Below are positions 24,257 through 31,552 of a stretch of 38,460 nucleotides of DNA, piece by piece. Origin of the DNA: a virus. The notes beneath the pieces are model-generated. The model made no database searches and was not told the DNA's origin. It was given only the letters and a program-made list of their open reading frames with translations. The stretch covers positions 1-38,460 of the IMG/VR virus record IMGVR_UViG_3300003323_000777; one strand, 5' to 3'. The position numbers and the translations under genes were made by a program. Each line of letters starts with the position of its first letter. The stretch's first letter is position 1.

Positions 24257-24513
24257 GTCTGGTCGGCACAGATCCTAGTGTCGTCTATGGTCTTTCATTA
24301 GAAGCGATAGATAATACTGCTACTGGTAATAATCCACTTTATATTGGTTATGCACCTATTGGAACTCCATTAGGTTCTCCATCTTGGGCGATTAAACAGC
24401 TTGGATATGATGGAAATGGAAACGTCAATAGAATTACATGGGCGTCTGTTACGGAGGGAATTCCGTCTATAAATTTAATTTGGAATAACCGCGCCTCATA
24501 TATTTATAGTTAG
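24253..24513 (+). CDS. hypothetical late protein (86 aa)
   Basis: 86 residues with Gly/Asn turns and short strands: SLEAIDNTATGNNPLYIGYA and a closing GIPSINLIWNNRASYIYS. The AIKQLGYDGNGNVNRITWA stretch recalls small beta-proteins found near tail genes of phages. ATGA-coupled to the preceding small gene and followed 8 bp later by the large tail protein. Possibly a minor tail component. Confidence 0.72.
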   Translation: MSLVGTDPSVVYGLSLEAIDNTATGNNPLYIGYAPIGTPLGSPSWAIKQLGYDGNGNVNRITWASVTEGIPSINLIWNNRASYIYS

Positions 24514-24521
24514 GGCATAAA

Positions 24522-27500
24522 ATGGTCACTTGGTCATCATTTTATAGCCACGACTTTTCAGGAGATCCTAATACTGCGGCAGGTGGTCCAAACAGCCATG
24601 TGATTGATGATGGCGGATGGACGGATGTATTCGGGAACTACGCATCAGTTAACGGCGGAAAGCTTGTCTTAACGCCTGTGGGTGGCTCAGCTTCATATAG
24701 TGGTAACTGGTTGTTACGGAATGTGAATGCTTCTGATCGACAAAAGGATCAGGCGATGATTGTGCGTGTTGCGCCGGGTGACTTTCTAACCAACCGGCTT
24801 TGTACGATGCTTAGTATGTTCGGCGGTCAAAGTGGTGCGACACAGGACTTCCTAAACTGTACATTATCTTCTTCTGGTGTATCTGTTCCGCAATTTCAGA
24901 TACAGGTTATATGCGCGAATGATAGTTATTTAGGCACATCAGCATCTGCTCGTGTATTTAACAGCCCAGTCGCCGGAAACGGGACCAGTTACTATGATTT
25001 TGTAATGACAAAAACAGGGACGTTCCCGTTTGTTACAACAATTTCAATGTACGACCAGACGGCAACACCACCTGCATTTAACATAGTCACACCTACGACA
25101 AACCTAGGAACATTAGTTCTTACTGCGACAGCCAATGATCCAACGCAAACTGCGCCTATAACTTATTGGGAAAATTTGAGTGGTCCCGGTGTCATGGGTT
25201 TTGATAATGGGGCAACCGGGATCACAAATAAAGTCCAATGTATTTCGTTATGGAAGAATACTGACCTTCAGCCAGCACAGCCTAATATCATTTCTGTTGC
25301 GACGGGTTCAGTGCATCTTCAGGCTTATGTGTTCGGAGGAGGAGCATGTGCTTATGGTGGAACGGGGAATTATACCTTCTATTGGCATCGATCCACTTCT
25401 TCTGGTTTCACGCCTTCAAATGGGACACGTATTTCTGGAGCATTAACAGATAACGCAGATTATACTGATACTGGCGCAAACTCGGCCAACACATCCTATT
25501 ATTATGCGCTTGAGACCAATGATGGTGTTACGCAGCTTTATACTTATCCTGGTTATTCATCGAGCGCTAACGTTGCAGTCATAACACCAAGTACCACTGC
25601 AACAGATCTTCGCCACCTAGTGATGGGGCATAGCTATACGGTTAGCACGGGAGCATCAAATACTAGCACAACCATTGGCGTAGGTAGCGGCTTTCAATAC
25701 GTATGTGATTACTACATTACAAACGGAACATTTGGGACCACGCCAAGAAACGTTTCAATCTCGAACTCAGGATTCTTTGGCACCACAATGCTTGAATGGT
25801 CCATTGGCCGCTCAATGCTACGTCCTGCTTTGCAGTTAGCCCTAATGCAGAATTGTAATATTTCCTCCATCATGCTTTCGACCAATGATGGAAGCGGATG
25901 GACTGTCGCTCAAGCAACTGCATTTTGGCAACAAACAAATGCTTTTATTTTAAGAAGCTTACCAGTGATGAAGTATCTGGTTATGCAAGTTGCGCCCCCT
26001 ACGTTGTCATCAAATTTTACTTTTGCGAATTCGAAAGTTTATGCACAGGCACAATTAGTTTCTCAAAATGGAAAAACAACATTTATATCGGATCTAGATA
26101 TTATCACTCGTTGGAATGATTCTAATATAAACACACTTACTGGATATCGCACTGGAACAACAACATTCCAGCAAGCCAATACGGTAGCAAATACTGGCGC
26201 TAATGATTCCACAAGTTATCCAACTATGGCTGCATATCGCGGTGGCCCATATCTTTACACAGATAGTCTGCATCCGAACGATTGGGGGCATCAAGATCTA
26301 GGACTTTCCCTTGCTCACGCATTCCTGACAGCCGAGCAGATTTATACTGATAACGCTTCTTCAGGAGGATCTACCGCCATGAAACTTATTTTTAATCCAT
26401 TCACGAATAATCTTGATTATGTGGGTAGTCCAGGTGGAAGTAGCAGTATTAGTTCGATACCAGGCAGCTTATCATTGGCATCTACAAATATTGTTAATCT
26501 TACAACATTTAATTCACCCTATACGGTTGGTGCGAATGATCTTTTGATCAACTGCGATACCTCCGCAGGGCCGATCACTATTAATCTGCCAAATCCTAAT
26601 ACGTATCGTATTCTAGACATCAAGGATGCAAAAGGCACATTTGGAACAAATAATGTCACGCTTGTATCGTTCGGTGGTGAGAAGATTGAAGGACTAACAG
26701 CTAACTTAATTCTTAGGGCGAACTGGGGTTGCTATCAATTTACTTCTAACGGCACTGACTGGTTGAAGACATCTACGGCAGCTAATAAAGTCGTGATGAC
26801 ATATACAACGCCTGGTACGGCGACATTAGTTTGTCCGGCTGGCGTCACGAATATGGATCTTGAAGGATGCGGTGGCGGAGGTGGTGGAGCAGGTTCAGGA
26901 GGTGGAGGTGGCGGTAGTACTGCTGCGGCTGCCCGTGGCGGCGGCGGCGGTGGCCCTGGTTGCAGCACTATTTTGCGACGCAAAAATATTACAGTTGTCC
27001 CAGGAACCTCATATACCATTACAGTGGGTGCAGGTGGCGCAGCCGGGACAGCCGGGACAGCCGCAGTCGCAAACGCGGCTGGAGCAACAGGCGGTAACGG
27101 CGGTAATGGAGGCGCTGGTGGAGACACCACTTTTGGTTCTTTAGCCACATTTAAAGGCGGTAACGGTGGCACCGCTGGCACCGCTGGCGGCTTGTCCACA
27201 ACTGGTCAAGGCGGCGCAGGCGGCACTAGCCGCGAAAATAACACCAACGGCGCAGGCGGTAGTTCTGCAACGGCTGGCACGGCTGGTTCTGCTGGCACGG
27301 GCGGTCCAGGATCGTTAAACGCGAATAGTTCTGGCGCAGGTGGTGGTGGCACGTCAGGTGCTAGCCAAGGAGCAGGTGGTGGTGGTGGCGGACAACCGGG
27401 CGGTACAAGTTTCGGCGCACCTGTCAGCAACTCGACAGCAGCAGGCGGCGCAGGTGGAAACGCAGCGGATGGCAGTCCAGGAACAGCGGGAGCTACGCAA

Positions 27501-27647
27501 TCATCAACGAATTATGGTTGTGGTGGATCAGGCGCGGGCGCTGGCGGAGGCGGTGGCATTGTGCCCACAACAGGTTCAAATGGTGGCGCTGGCGCTGCAG
27601 GATCAGCTGGAATTGGGGGGTATTTATCAGTTACTTGGCTAGAGTAA
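24522..27647 (+). CDS. large tail protein: SGNH hydrolase plus glycine-rich tip
   Basis: 1041 residues. The N-terminal third looks like a concanavalin-like beta-sandwich (DDGGWTDVFGNYASVNGGKL). A fibronectin-like segment follows (about 260-345). The SGNH/GDSL-type hydrolase has the nucleophile in MGHSYT (Ser about 371), an oxyanion Asn in STNDGSG (about 455) and the catalytic pair in DSLHPNDWGH (about 581 and 584). Then comes a fibre module (FNSPYTVGANDLLINCDTS) and, from about 783, a Gly-rich domain similar in composition to the polyglycine-II tips of phage adhesins. It probably deacetylates or deacylates a surface glycan and carries the receptor-binding tip. The Gly-rich part has raised GC. 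Confidence 0.85.
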   Translation: MVTWSSFYSHDFSGDPNTAAGGPNSHVIDDGGWTDVFGNYASVNGGKLVLTPVGGSASYSGNWLLRNVNASDRQKDQAMIVRVAPGDFLTNRLCTMLSMFGGQSGATQDFLNCTLSSSGVSVPQFQIQVICANDSYLGTSASARVFNSPVAGNGTSYYDFVMTKTGTFPFVTTISMYDQTATPPAFNIVTPTTNLGTLVLTATANDPTQTAPITYWENLSGPGVMGFDNGATGITNKVQCISLWKNTDLQPAQPNIISVATGSVHLQAYVFGGGACAYGGTGNYTFYWHRSTSSGFTPSNGTRISGALTDNADYTDTGANSANTSYYYALETNDGVTQLYTYPGYSSSANVAVITPSTTATDLRHLVMGHSYTVSTGASNTSTTIGVGSGFQYVCDYYITNGTFGTTPRNVSISNSGFFGTTMLEWSIGRSMLRPALQLALMQNCNISSIMLSTNDGSGWTVAQATAFWQQTNAFILRSLPVMKYLVMQVAPPTLSSNFTFANSKVYAQAQLVSQNGKTTFISDLDIITRWNDSNINTLTGYRTGTTTFQQANTVANTGANDSTSYPTMAAYRGGPYLYTDSLHPNDWGHQDLGLSLAHAFLTAEQIYTDNASSGGSTAMKLIFNPFTNNLDYVGSPGGSSSISSIPGSLSLASTNIVNLTTFNSPYTVGANDLLINCDTSAGPITINLPNPNTYRILDIKDAKGTFGTNNVTLVSFGGEKIEGLTANLILRANWGCYQFTSNGTDWLKTSTAANKVVMTYTTPGTATLVCPAGVTNMDLEGCGGGGGGAGSGGGGGGSTAAAARGGGGGGPGCSTILRRKNITVVPGTSYTITVGAGGAAGTAGTAAVANAAGATGGNGGNGGAGGDTTFGSLATFKGGNGGTAGTAGGLSTTGQGGAGGTSRENNTNGAGGSSATAGTAGSAGTGGPGSLNANSSGAGGGGTSGASQGAGGGGGGQPGGTSFGAPVSNSTAAGGAGGNAADGSPGTAGATQSSTNYGCGGSGAGAGGGGGIVPTTGSNGGAGAAGSAGIGGYLSVTWLE

Positions 27648-27692
27648 ATTATAATATATATTTTAATACCTAACCTAACAAAGGAAATCAAA

Positions 27693-28013
27693 ATGACTAA
27701 ATCTTACGAAGTTGATCTTTCAGAAATCGCAGTAAATTATGAAGATACACAACTTATTGAAAATAATATTGTTCTAACTCTAGGAAAAATAGCAGCCACT
27801 TCCTTGGTCATTGCAGAAACAGATGATCCATTAAAAGCACATACATTAGCCCGTCCGCTTCATAAATTAGGTAGAGTCAATATTACAAAAGAAGATGCAC
27901 AGTTTCTAGAGAACATTATCATTAAAGCAACGAATGTTAATAATATGATTAAGGGCCCTATTCTTCAAAAGATCAAGGATGCGATAGCAGATGATGTTGA
28001 CCAACATAAATAA
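27693..28013 (+). CDS. hypothetical protein at the start of the lysis region (106 aa)
   Basis: 106 residues, acidic and helical: NIVLTLGKIAATSLVIAETDD, then KEDAQFLENIIIKATNVNNM. AAGGAAAT precedes the ATG after a very AT-rich 45-bp gap (27648-27692) containing TATAAT. It resembles small proteins located between tail and lysis genes of other phages but no function is recognised. Confidence 0.78.
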   Translation: MTKSYEVDLSEIAVNYEDTQLIENNIVLTLGKIAATSLVIAETDDPLKAHTLARPLHKLGRVNITKEDAQFLENIIIKATNVNNMIKGPILQKIKDAIADDVDQHK

Positions 28014-28028
28014 TAACATTAAACACAA

Positions 28029-28180
28029 CTATCTGGTGCATCCAGATAGGGGGCTGATTACCCCTTCACAGTGCCGTATGGTCGGGGAAGCTTTAGCTTA
28101 TGTCCAGGGCGCAAGCCTAAAGGCTAAAGCGGCTTTCACTGTGAAGTCTAATCATTCCCCGATCACCCATGCGGGGAATG
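28029..28180 (+). ncRNA. structured RNA / candidate cis-acting RNA switch upstream of lysis genes
   Basis: The 168-bp gap between two lysis-region genes is packed with perfect pairings: hairpin 28029-28036/28042-28049 (8 bp); 28050-28053/28061-28064 (4 bp); long stem 28064-28073/28137-28146 (10 bp); inner stem 28090-28097/28123-28130 (8 bp) capped by GGC-GCAA-GCC (28108-28117, GNRA loop). Bases 28155-28164 can pair with 28080-28089 (10 bp, a pseudoknot), or, as 28153-28161, with 28172-28180 (9 bp). The second pairing hides GGGGA, the ribosome binding site of ATG 28182; the first releases it. This is the architecture of a translational switch. No known riboswitch class is recognised and no ligand is implied. 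Confidence 0.6.
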
Positions 28181-28181
28181 C

Positions 28182-28466
28182 ATGGCAGAGCGTGATATGA
28201 TGAGCCGCGTATCTGTCTTGGAAGAGAAAGATCGCTACCACGAAAAGCACCGTGAGAATGTAGATGCAGCGATTGTTGCGATGTCAAAAGACATTCGAGA
28301 GATACGTGATGTTTTGATTGAATCAAATCCGATCGAACTTTCTAAAAGAATAGCTGCTTTGGAGAAGAGTAGATGGATTGCTCAGGGCGTTGCTGGGAGC
28401 ATAGGAGGAGCCATTGGGTTTGTTATAGCGAAACTGGGCGTTCTTTTGGGAGTCGTTGTTAAATGA
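28182..28466 (+). CDS. XhlA-like lysis-associated membrane protein
   Basis: 94 residues. The N-terminal two thirds is a charged coiled coil (SRVSVLEEKDRYHEKHREN, IVAMSKDIREIRDVLIE) and the C-terminus a single membrane segment (about 68-92, WIAQGVAGSIGGAIGFVIAK). This is the haemolysin XhlA-like layout; XhlA works with a holin in lysis. The ATG at 28182 has GGGGA 4 bp upstream, within the stem described for the structured RNA; ATG 28197 is an alternative start. ATGA overlap with the next gene. Confidence 0.75.
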   Translation: MAERDMMSRVSVLEEKDRYHEKHRENVDAAIVAMSKDIREIRDVLIESNPIELSKRIAALEKSRWIAQGVAGSIGGAIGFVIAKLGVLLGVVVK

Positions 28467-28852
28467 ACTTAGAACTTATTCGCGTGTCTCAAACCGATGA
28501 AGGGACTTTTGGGGTTCTTCTCAAGGATGAATTGCCGTTGTGCGTTACTTTGGAATTGCCGTGGAAACAGAATGCGCCGAACATTTCTTGTATACCCGCC
28601 GGAAGTTATAATGTGCAAAGCTTCTATAGCGAAAAGCACGGCCAAGTTTGGGAAATTTTAAATGTGCCAGCTCGATCAGCTATTCTTTTGCATGAAGGAA
28701 ATTTCCCTTCTGATTCCATGGGGTGTATAATTTGCGCGCAATATTTTAGTGGAAAAGAGACAGCTATCTATAATTCGGTTGAAACTATAAAATTTTTACG
28801 CAGCGTTTTAGCGTCAACTTTTACTCTAAAAGTATTAAATCCACCCGCATGA
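28463..28852 (+). CDS. DUF5675 family protein (lysis region)
   Basis: 129 residues. ELIRVSQTDEGTFGVLL, then CVTLELPWKQNAPNISCIPAG in part, then SAILLHEGNFPSDSMGCI are the DUF5675 signature (TLE, CIP.G.Y, H.GN...GCI). Members occur in phage lysis cassettes and have been proposed to act on the cell wall, but the activity is not established. No separate endolysin is visible nearby, so this is the main candidate for the muralytic function. Coupled by ATGA to both neighbours. Confidence 0.82.
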   Translation: MNLELIRVSQTDEGTFGVLLKDELPLCVTLELPWKQNAPNISCIPAGSYNVQSFYSEKHGQVWEILNVPARSAILLHEGNFPSDSMGCIICAQYFSGKETAIYNSVETIKFLRSVLASTFTLKVLNPPA

Positions 28853-29664
28853 AAAAGAAATATCCAGAGTTAACCAAATCACAAGCTCTATCTAAATCAT
28901 GGAGAGATAGGGAAGGGTTTACACATGGGTTGGCGAAAACAAAAATTCATAATTCGTGGAGAGCTATAAGATTTACGATTAAAGGCAAAAAAATAGGCTG
29001 TGACCCGCGTTGGAATTTATTTAATGACTTCGCCGATGATATGGCGGCCTCTTACCAAGATGGTTTTGTTTTATGCAGAAAAGATAAGGGGAAACCGTTT
29101 GGACCGGAAAATTGTTTTTGGGCTGACAAATCCGCATTAGTTGAACATCGGCTTTCAACTCTAGAATATAATGGTGAAACCAAGAGCCTTTTAGAATGGT
29201 GCTTATTATACGAACTTAACTATAAGGGTGTTCGCACTCGCTTCTTTAGATCAAAGAAGAATTTAACAGGGCATGAAATATTATTTGGTAAAATAAAATT
29301 ACCTCGTAAAGCGTTGCTATCTGTAGACCAATTAAAAGAAAAAGAAATAAGAACCAAAGCAATTAAAATGATTGCAGCTAATAAATGTAAGGATAAAAAA
29401 AGAGCGTTTAAAATTGAAGAAATTTCTCCTGAATGGTTTTTGGAAAACATTCTTAGAAAGCCGTGCACTTATTGCGGGTCTCCTAAATTTGTCGGAGCTG
29501 ACAGAATTGATAACCTGCAAGGTCATATAAAATCAAATATTATTCCTGCGTGTTATCGGTGCAACACCATTCGAAATAATCATTTTAGCGTATCTGAAAT
29601 GAAAAAAATCGGGACGTTCATACGTGAAAATATTGACAACCAGTCTCTAAAGGAGGAGGCATAA
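28849..29664 (+). CDS. HNH homing-type endonuclease inserted in the lysis cassette
   Basis: 271 residues. The C-terminal HNH has CTYCGSPKFVGADRID (about 208-223), NLQGHIKSNIIPACYRCN and IRNN: paired CxxC/CxxC zinc ligands and the DRIDN..GH..N..P.C..CN core. The N-terminal half holds a worn YGGRGI-like unit (CDPRWNLFNDFADDM, PFGPENCFWAD). Codon use is very A/T-rich compared with its neighbours. It breaks into the lysis genes yet keeps ATGA and TAATG junctions, as free-standing homing genes do. Confidence 0.88.
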   Translation: MKKKYPELTKSQALSKSWRDREGFTHGLAKTKIHNSWRAIRFTIKGKKIGCDPRWNLFNDFADDMAASYQDGFVLCRKDKGKPFGPENCFWADKSALVEHRLSTLEYNGETKSLLEWCLLYELNYKGVRTRFFRSKKNLTGHEILFGKIKLPRKALLSVDQLKEKEIRTKAIKMIAANKCKDKKRAFKIEEISPEWFLENILRKPCTYCGSPKFVGADRIDNLQGHIKSNIIPACYRCNTIRNNHFSVSEMKKIGTFIRENIDNQSLKEEA

Positions 29665-29930
29665 TGTTTGAGAAACTAAAACTATTTTACGAAAATCTAA
29701 AAGCCAAGATCAAGGCATTTGGCTCTGACATTCTTGAGCGTCTGTTACATTTGCCTACCACGGTATGCGGTGTGATAGTGGAAATTGCTGAAAAGCTAAT
29801 TAGCAAAAGCGGATGGATCTCTGAAGAATTGGCACACACTGTTGCAGTTGAAGGTTTACAATGGGTCGCTGTTATTGGTGGTGCGGTTCTCATTGCTTGG
29901 AAATCAAATAAGCAAGCGGACGTAAAATGA
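29664..29930 (+). CDS. single-pass membrane protein, possible holin/antiholin
   Basis: 88 residues. A basic, amphipathic N-terminus (KLKLFYENLKAKIKAF) is followed by a helical middle and one membrane segment near the C-terminus (about 63-80, EGLQWVAVIGGAVLIAWK) with a basic tail. GGAGG lies upstream and TAATG couples it to the HNH gene. It may be a holin-type protein, judged on position and topology only. Confidence 0.65.
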   Translation: MFEKLKLFYENLKAKIKAFGSDILERLLHLPTTVCGVIVEIAEKLISKSGWISEELAHTVAVEGLQWVAVIGGAVLIAWKSNKQADVK

Positions 29931-30424
29931 TACCGTGGCAACCCATCTTGCTTGCTTTTTCTAATCGTTGTAGAGGCGGTTTGATCAGGCTGAAAAGTGG
30001 ACAACTGGGTAGATTCTTATTCTGGGCTATTCCGTTCGCATTGTCGGTCTTTTTTGTCCATCATCCAAATGATATGAAGGATGTATTTTATTATGCAGGC
30101 ATGCTGCTATTCGCCGCATTCGGTGGATCTTGTTGGGTAGCATGGGGGCCATATGCCAATATGACCCAAGCTTCTGATTTTAGAAATATGGCAGTCGAGG
30201 GATTAAAATTTACCTCACCGATTGCGATTGTGGCCCTATGGGGTTCTATAGCGTTATCAGTATTTCTCTTAATTTCGGGGCTATTCGTTGCGCCGTCCTA
30301 TTGTATCGCCTCTAAAATTCCATCCCGCATTCCAGGCATTCATCAAGGTCCTGAACTGGGAGAATTTATAACAGGGTTATCGATCGGTATATTCATTTTC
30401 TTGTATGGAGCAATCTTTGATTAA
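29927..30424 (+). CDS. polytopic membrane protein of the lysis region
   Basis: 165 residues with about four membrane segments: FLFWAIPFALSVFFVH, FYYAGMLLFAAFGGSCWVAW, SPIAIVALWGSIALSVFLLISG in part, and FITGLSIGIFIFLYGAIF. A basic N-terminus suggests Nin. Similar multi-span proteins occur between holin-like and spanin genes of other podoviruses. It could be the holin. It overlaps both neighbours (ATGA; 20 bp with the Rz-like gene). Confidence 0.72.
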   Translation: MIPWQPILLAFSNRCRGGLIRLKSGQLGRFLFWAIPFALSVFFVHHPNDMKDVFYYAGMLLFAAFGGSCWVAWGPYANMTQASDFRNMAVEGLKFTSPIAIVALWGSIALSVFLLISGLFVAPSYCIASKIPSRIPGIHQGPELGEFITGLSIGIFIFLYGAIFD

Positions 30425-30857
30425 CTGGCTACAAGCAGGAATAGGGGCGGTTGTCACTGCATTGGTGGCGTTCGCATTACATAAGGTGGATATAGTAGCC
30501 CTGCAAGAGAAACAGAAAGCTGACTTGAAAGAGTTGGCACAAACACTTGATGACAAGTGTAAGGCAGATAAACAAATCACTACGGAGGTAAGCCATGCGT
30601 TCGAAAGCCAAATTGTGGATCTGCATCGCCAGCTTGATGATGCTAAGCGCCTGCGCGGCTCCCAATGTATCATCGTGCAGCCTCCCGGGGATTCCCCAGA
30701 ACATCGCCCAGCCCCCCAGCCAGGACAGTCTGTTAAGCAGGATGGTGTCCATGCTGCCGCCTTACTCGACTTCGCAGGAGAAGCAGAAAAGTACAGACTC
30801 CAATTGATAGGATGTCAGTCGTTTGTTCAGAAGACTTGGGCCGCGAACGGCCAATAG
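30405..30857 (+). CDS. Rz: Rz-like inner-membrane spanin
   Basis: 150 residues. An N-terminal membrane anchor (about 7-26, NWLQAGIGAVVTALVAFALH) is followed by a charged coiled coil (ALQEKQKADLKELAQTLDDK, FESQIVDLHRQLDDAKRLRG) and a Pro/Gln-rich periplasmic tail. This is the i-spanin layout. The complete Rz1-like lipoprotein gene lies inside it in another frame. Together they would fuse inner and outer membranes at the end of lysis. Confidence 0.82.
   Translation: MEQSLINWLQAGIGAVVTALVAFALHKVDIVALQEKQKADLKELAQTLDDKCKADKQITTEVSHAFESQIVDLHRQLDDAKRLRGSQCIIVQPPGDSPEHRPAPQPGQSVKQDGVHAAALLDFAGEAEKYRLQLIGCQSFVQKTWAANGQ
30595..30807 (+). CDS. Rz1: Rz1-like outer-membrane lipoprotein spanin (nested in Rz)
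   Basis: 70 residues, fully embedded in the Rz-like gene in a different frame. A basic start (MRSKAK) and hydrophobic signal end in a lipobox LSAC (Cys 20), and the mature protein is Pro-rich (SLPGIPQNIAQPPSQ), the standard Rz1 layout. A strong GGAGGTAA precedes its ATG, which argues that the nested frame is really translated. Confidence 0.85.
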   Translation: MRSKAKLWICIASLMMLSACAAPNVSSCSLPGIPQNIAQPPSQDSLLSRMVSMLPPYSTSQEKQKSTDSN

Positions 30858-30885
30858 GTTTCGTGGGAGATCACGGAAAGGGAGG

Positions 30886-30928
30886 CGGCGGCATGAGCAT
30901 CACAAGGATTGCCGCCGTTTCTTTATTT
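30886..30928 (+). terminator. rho-independent terminator of the late operon
   Basis: Stem CGGCGGC (30886-30892) with GCCGCCG (30911-30917), an 18-nt loop, then TTTCTTTATTT. It lies 28 bp after the spanin stop. The T-rich tail runs into the end of the opposing HTH gene, so convergent transcripts meet here. Confidence 0.75.
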
Positions 30929-31117
30929 AGGAACCCCAAATATATCTTTGGCAGCGTGGGCGTATTTCTCCAATGTTGTAATGACCGTAGGCGGTACATT
31001 ACGCTTGCCCTGGTTCCATTTACGGATGGTTTCATAGCTGACACTTAACAACCTCGCCGCCCCATGAAGGGACAGGCCAGTGGCGTGGATGAGTATGGAA
31101 AAATTACAGTCTTGCAT
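30923..31117 (-). CDS. small HTH regulator (64 aa)
   Basis: The C-terminal GLSLHGAARLLSVSYETIRK, then WNQGKRNVPPTVITTLEKY, is a helix-turn-helix of the kind that binds DNA with a recognition helix SYETIRKW. ATG 31117 overlaps the stop of the upstream gene by 14 bp and is preferred; the frame is open to 31282 but that would overlap its neighbour fully. It may autoregulate through the palindrome at 31541-31552 in front of this three-gene operon. Confidence 0.75.
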   Translation of the reverse strand: MQDCNFSILIHATGLSLHGAARLLSVSYETIRKWNQGKRNVPPTVITTLEKYAHAAKDIFGVPK

Positions 31118-31319
31118 CCTTATATTCACATCCATAGCAGCGGACAGCATCGGGATAATCTTTTCTGTGAAAGGTTTCTTGACATTCATCGCATGTTTTC
31201 CGGTAATGGTCACGCAAATAGGAAGCAAGATATTCTTCCAATTTGTTGCCGTACATGCCCATAGGCTCAAGACCATTTTCATCCAATAATTCCATTATTT
31301 GTGTGATAATTTCTTTCAT
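31104..31319 (-). CDS. small putative zinc-binding protein (71 aa)
   Basis: 71 residues starting KEIITQIMELLDENGLEPMG. A helical N-terminus is followed by CDECQETF at about 46-53 and CYGC at about 64-67, two CxxC pairs suited to bind one zinc ion. GAGGTG lies upstream of ATG 31319. Similar small Cys4 proteins are common in phage accessory regions. Function unknown. Confidence 0.75.
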   Translation of the reverse strand: MKEIITQIMELLDENGLEPMGMYGNKLEEYLASYLRDHYRKTCDECQETFHRKDYPDAVRCYGCEYKDARL

Positions 31320-31320
31320 A

Positions 31321-31482
31321 TTACACCTCAATTACAGCTATTTCATAAAAACGAATACGACCACTCAGGTCAGAAGCCGCATATAAAATGTTTTCGACAA
31401 TTATGTTGCCTTTCGTTGTAAACTCAACCTTTTTCCCTTTGAAAAAAGAATTCGCCGCTTTTTGAATTTGCTTGATTGTCAT
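31321..31482 (-). CDS. small hypothetical protein (53 aa)
   Basis: The first gene of the small leftward operon, starting at ATG 31482 after AGGAG, and ending two bases before the next gene's start codon. The sequence opens MTIKQIQKAANSFFKGKKVE and ends with strand-like segments. No domain recognised. Spacing and ribosome binding site support translation. Confidence 0.7.
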   Translation of the reverse strand: MTIKQIQKAANSFFKGKKVEFTTKGNIIVENILYAASDLSGRIRFYEIAVIEV

Positions 31483-31529
31483 CCTAGGTCTCCTACCTGT
31501 TAAGCATGGCCTGATTGCCTCGCTTCATT

Positions 31530-31552
31530 CTTATACTGTACCCCATATGGGG
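31530..31552 (-). promoter_or_regulatory. promoter and operator-like palindrome of the small HTH operon
   Basis: A -10 TATAAG (31535-31530 on the minus strand) lies just downstream of a perfect 12-bp palindrome CCCCATATGGGG (31541-31552). A -35 is weak (TTATGT at 17 bp). The palindrome would occupy the promoter spacer, so the HTH protein encoded two genes later is a good candidate for binding it. Confidence 0.5.

Noticed and set aside
26735-27199. 154-aa Pro-rich minus-strand frame (and 27206-27430)
   Set aside because: Antisense of the Gly-rich tail tip; Gly codons read as Pro on the other strand and leave frames open by composition.
28029-28180. HDV-like ribozyme
   Set aside because: The helix order resembles the HDV nested pseudoknot, but stem lengths are wrong (10 and 8 bp instead of 7 and 3), and no P4 hairpin or catalytic C segment is evident.
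27991-28200. 69-aa plus-strand frame over the structured RNA
   Set aside because: It overlaps genes on both sides, has no good ribosome binding site, its sequence looks like no known protein, and the helices explain the DNA better. It could still be translated; ribosome profiling would decide.
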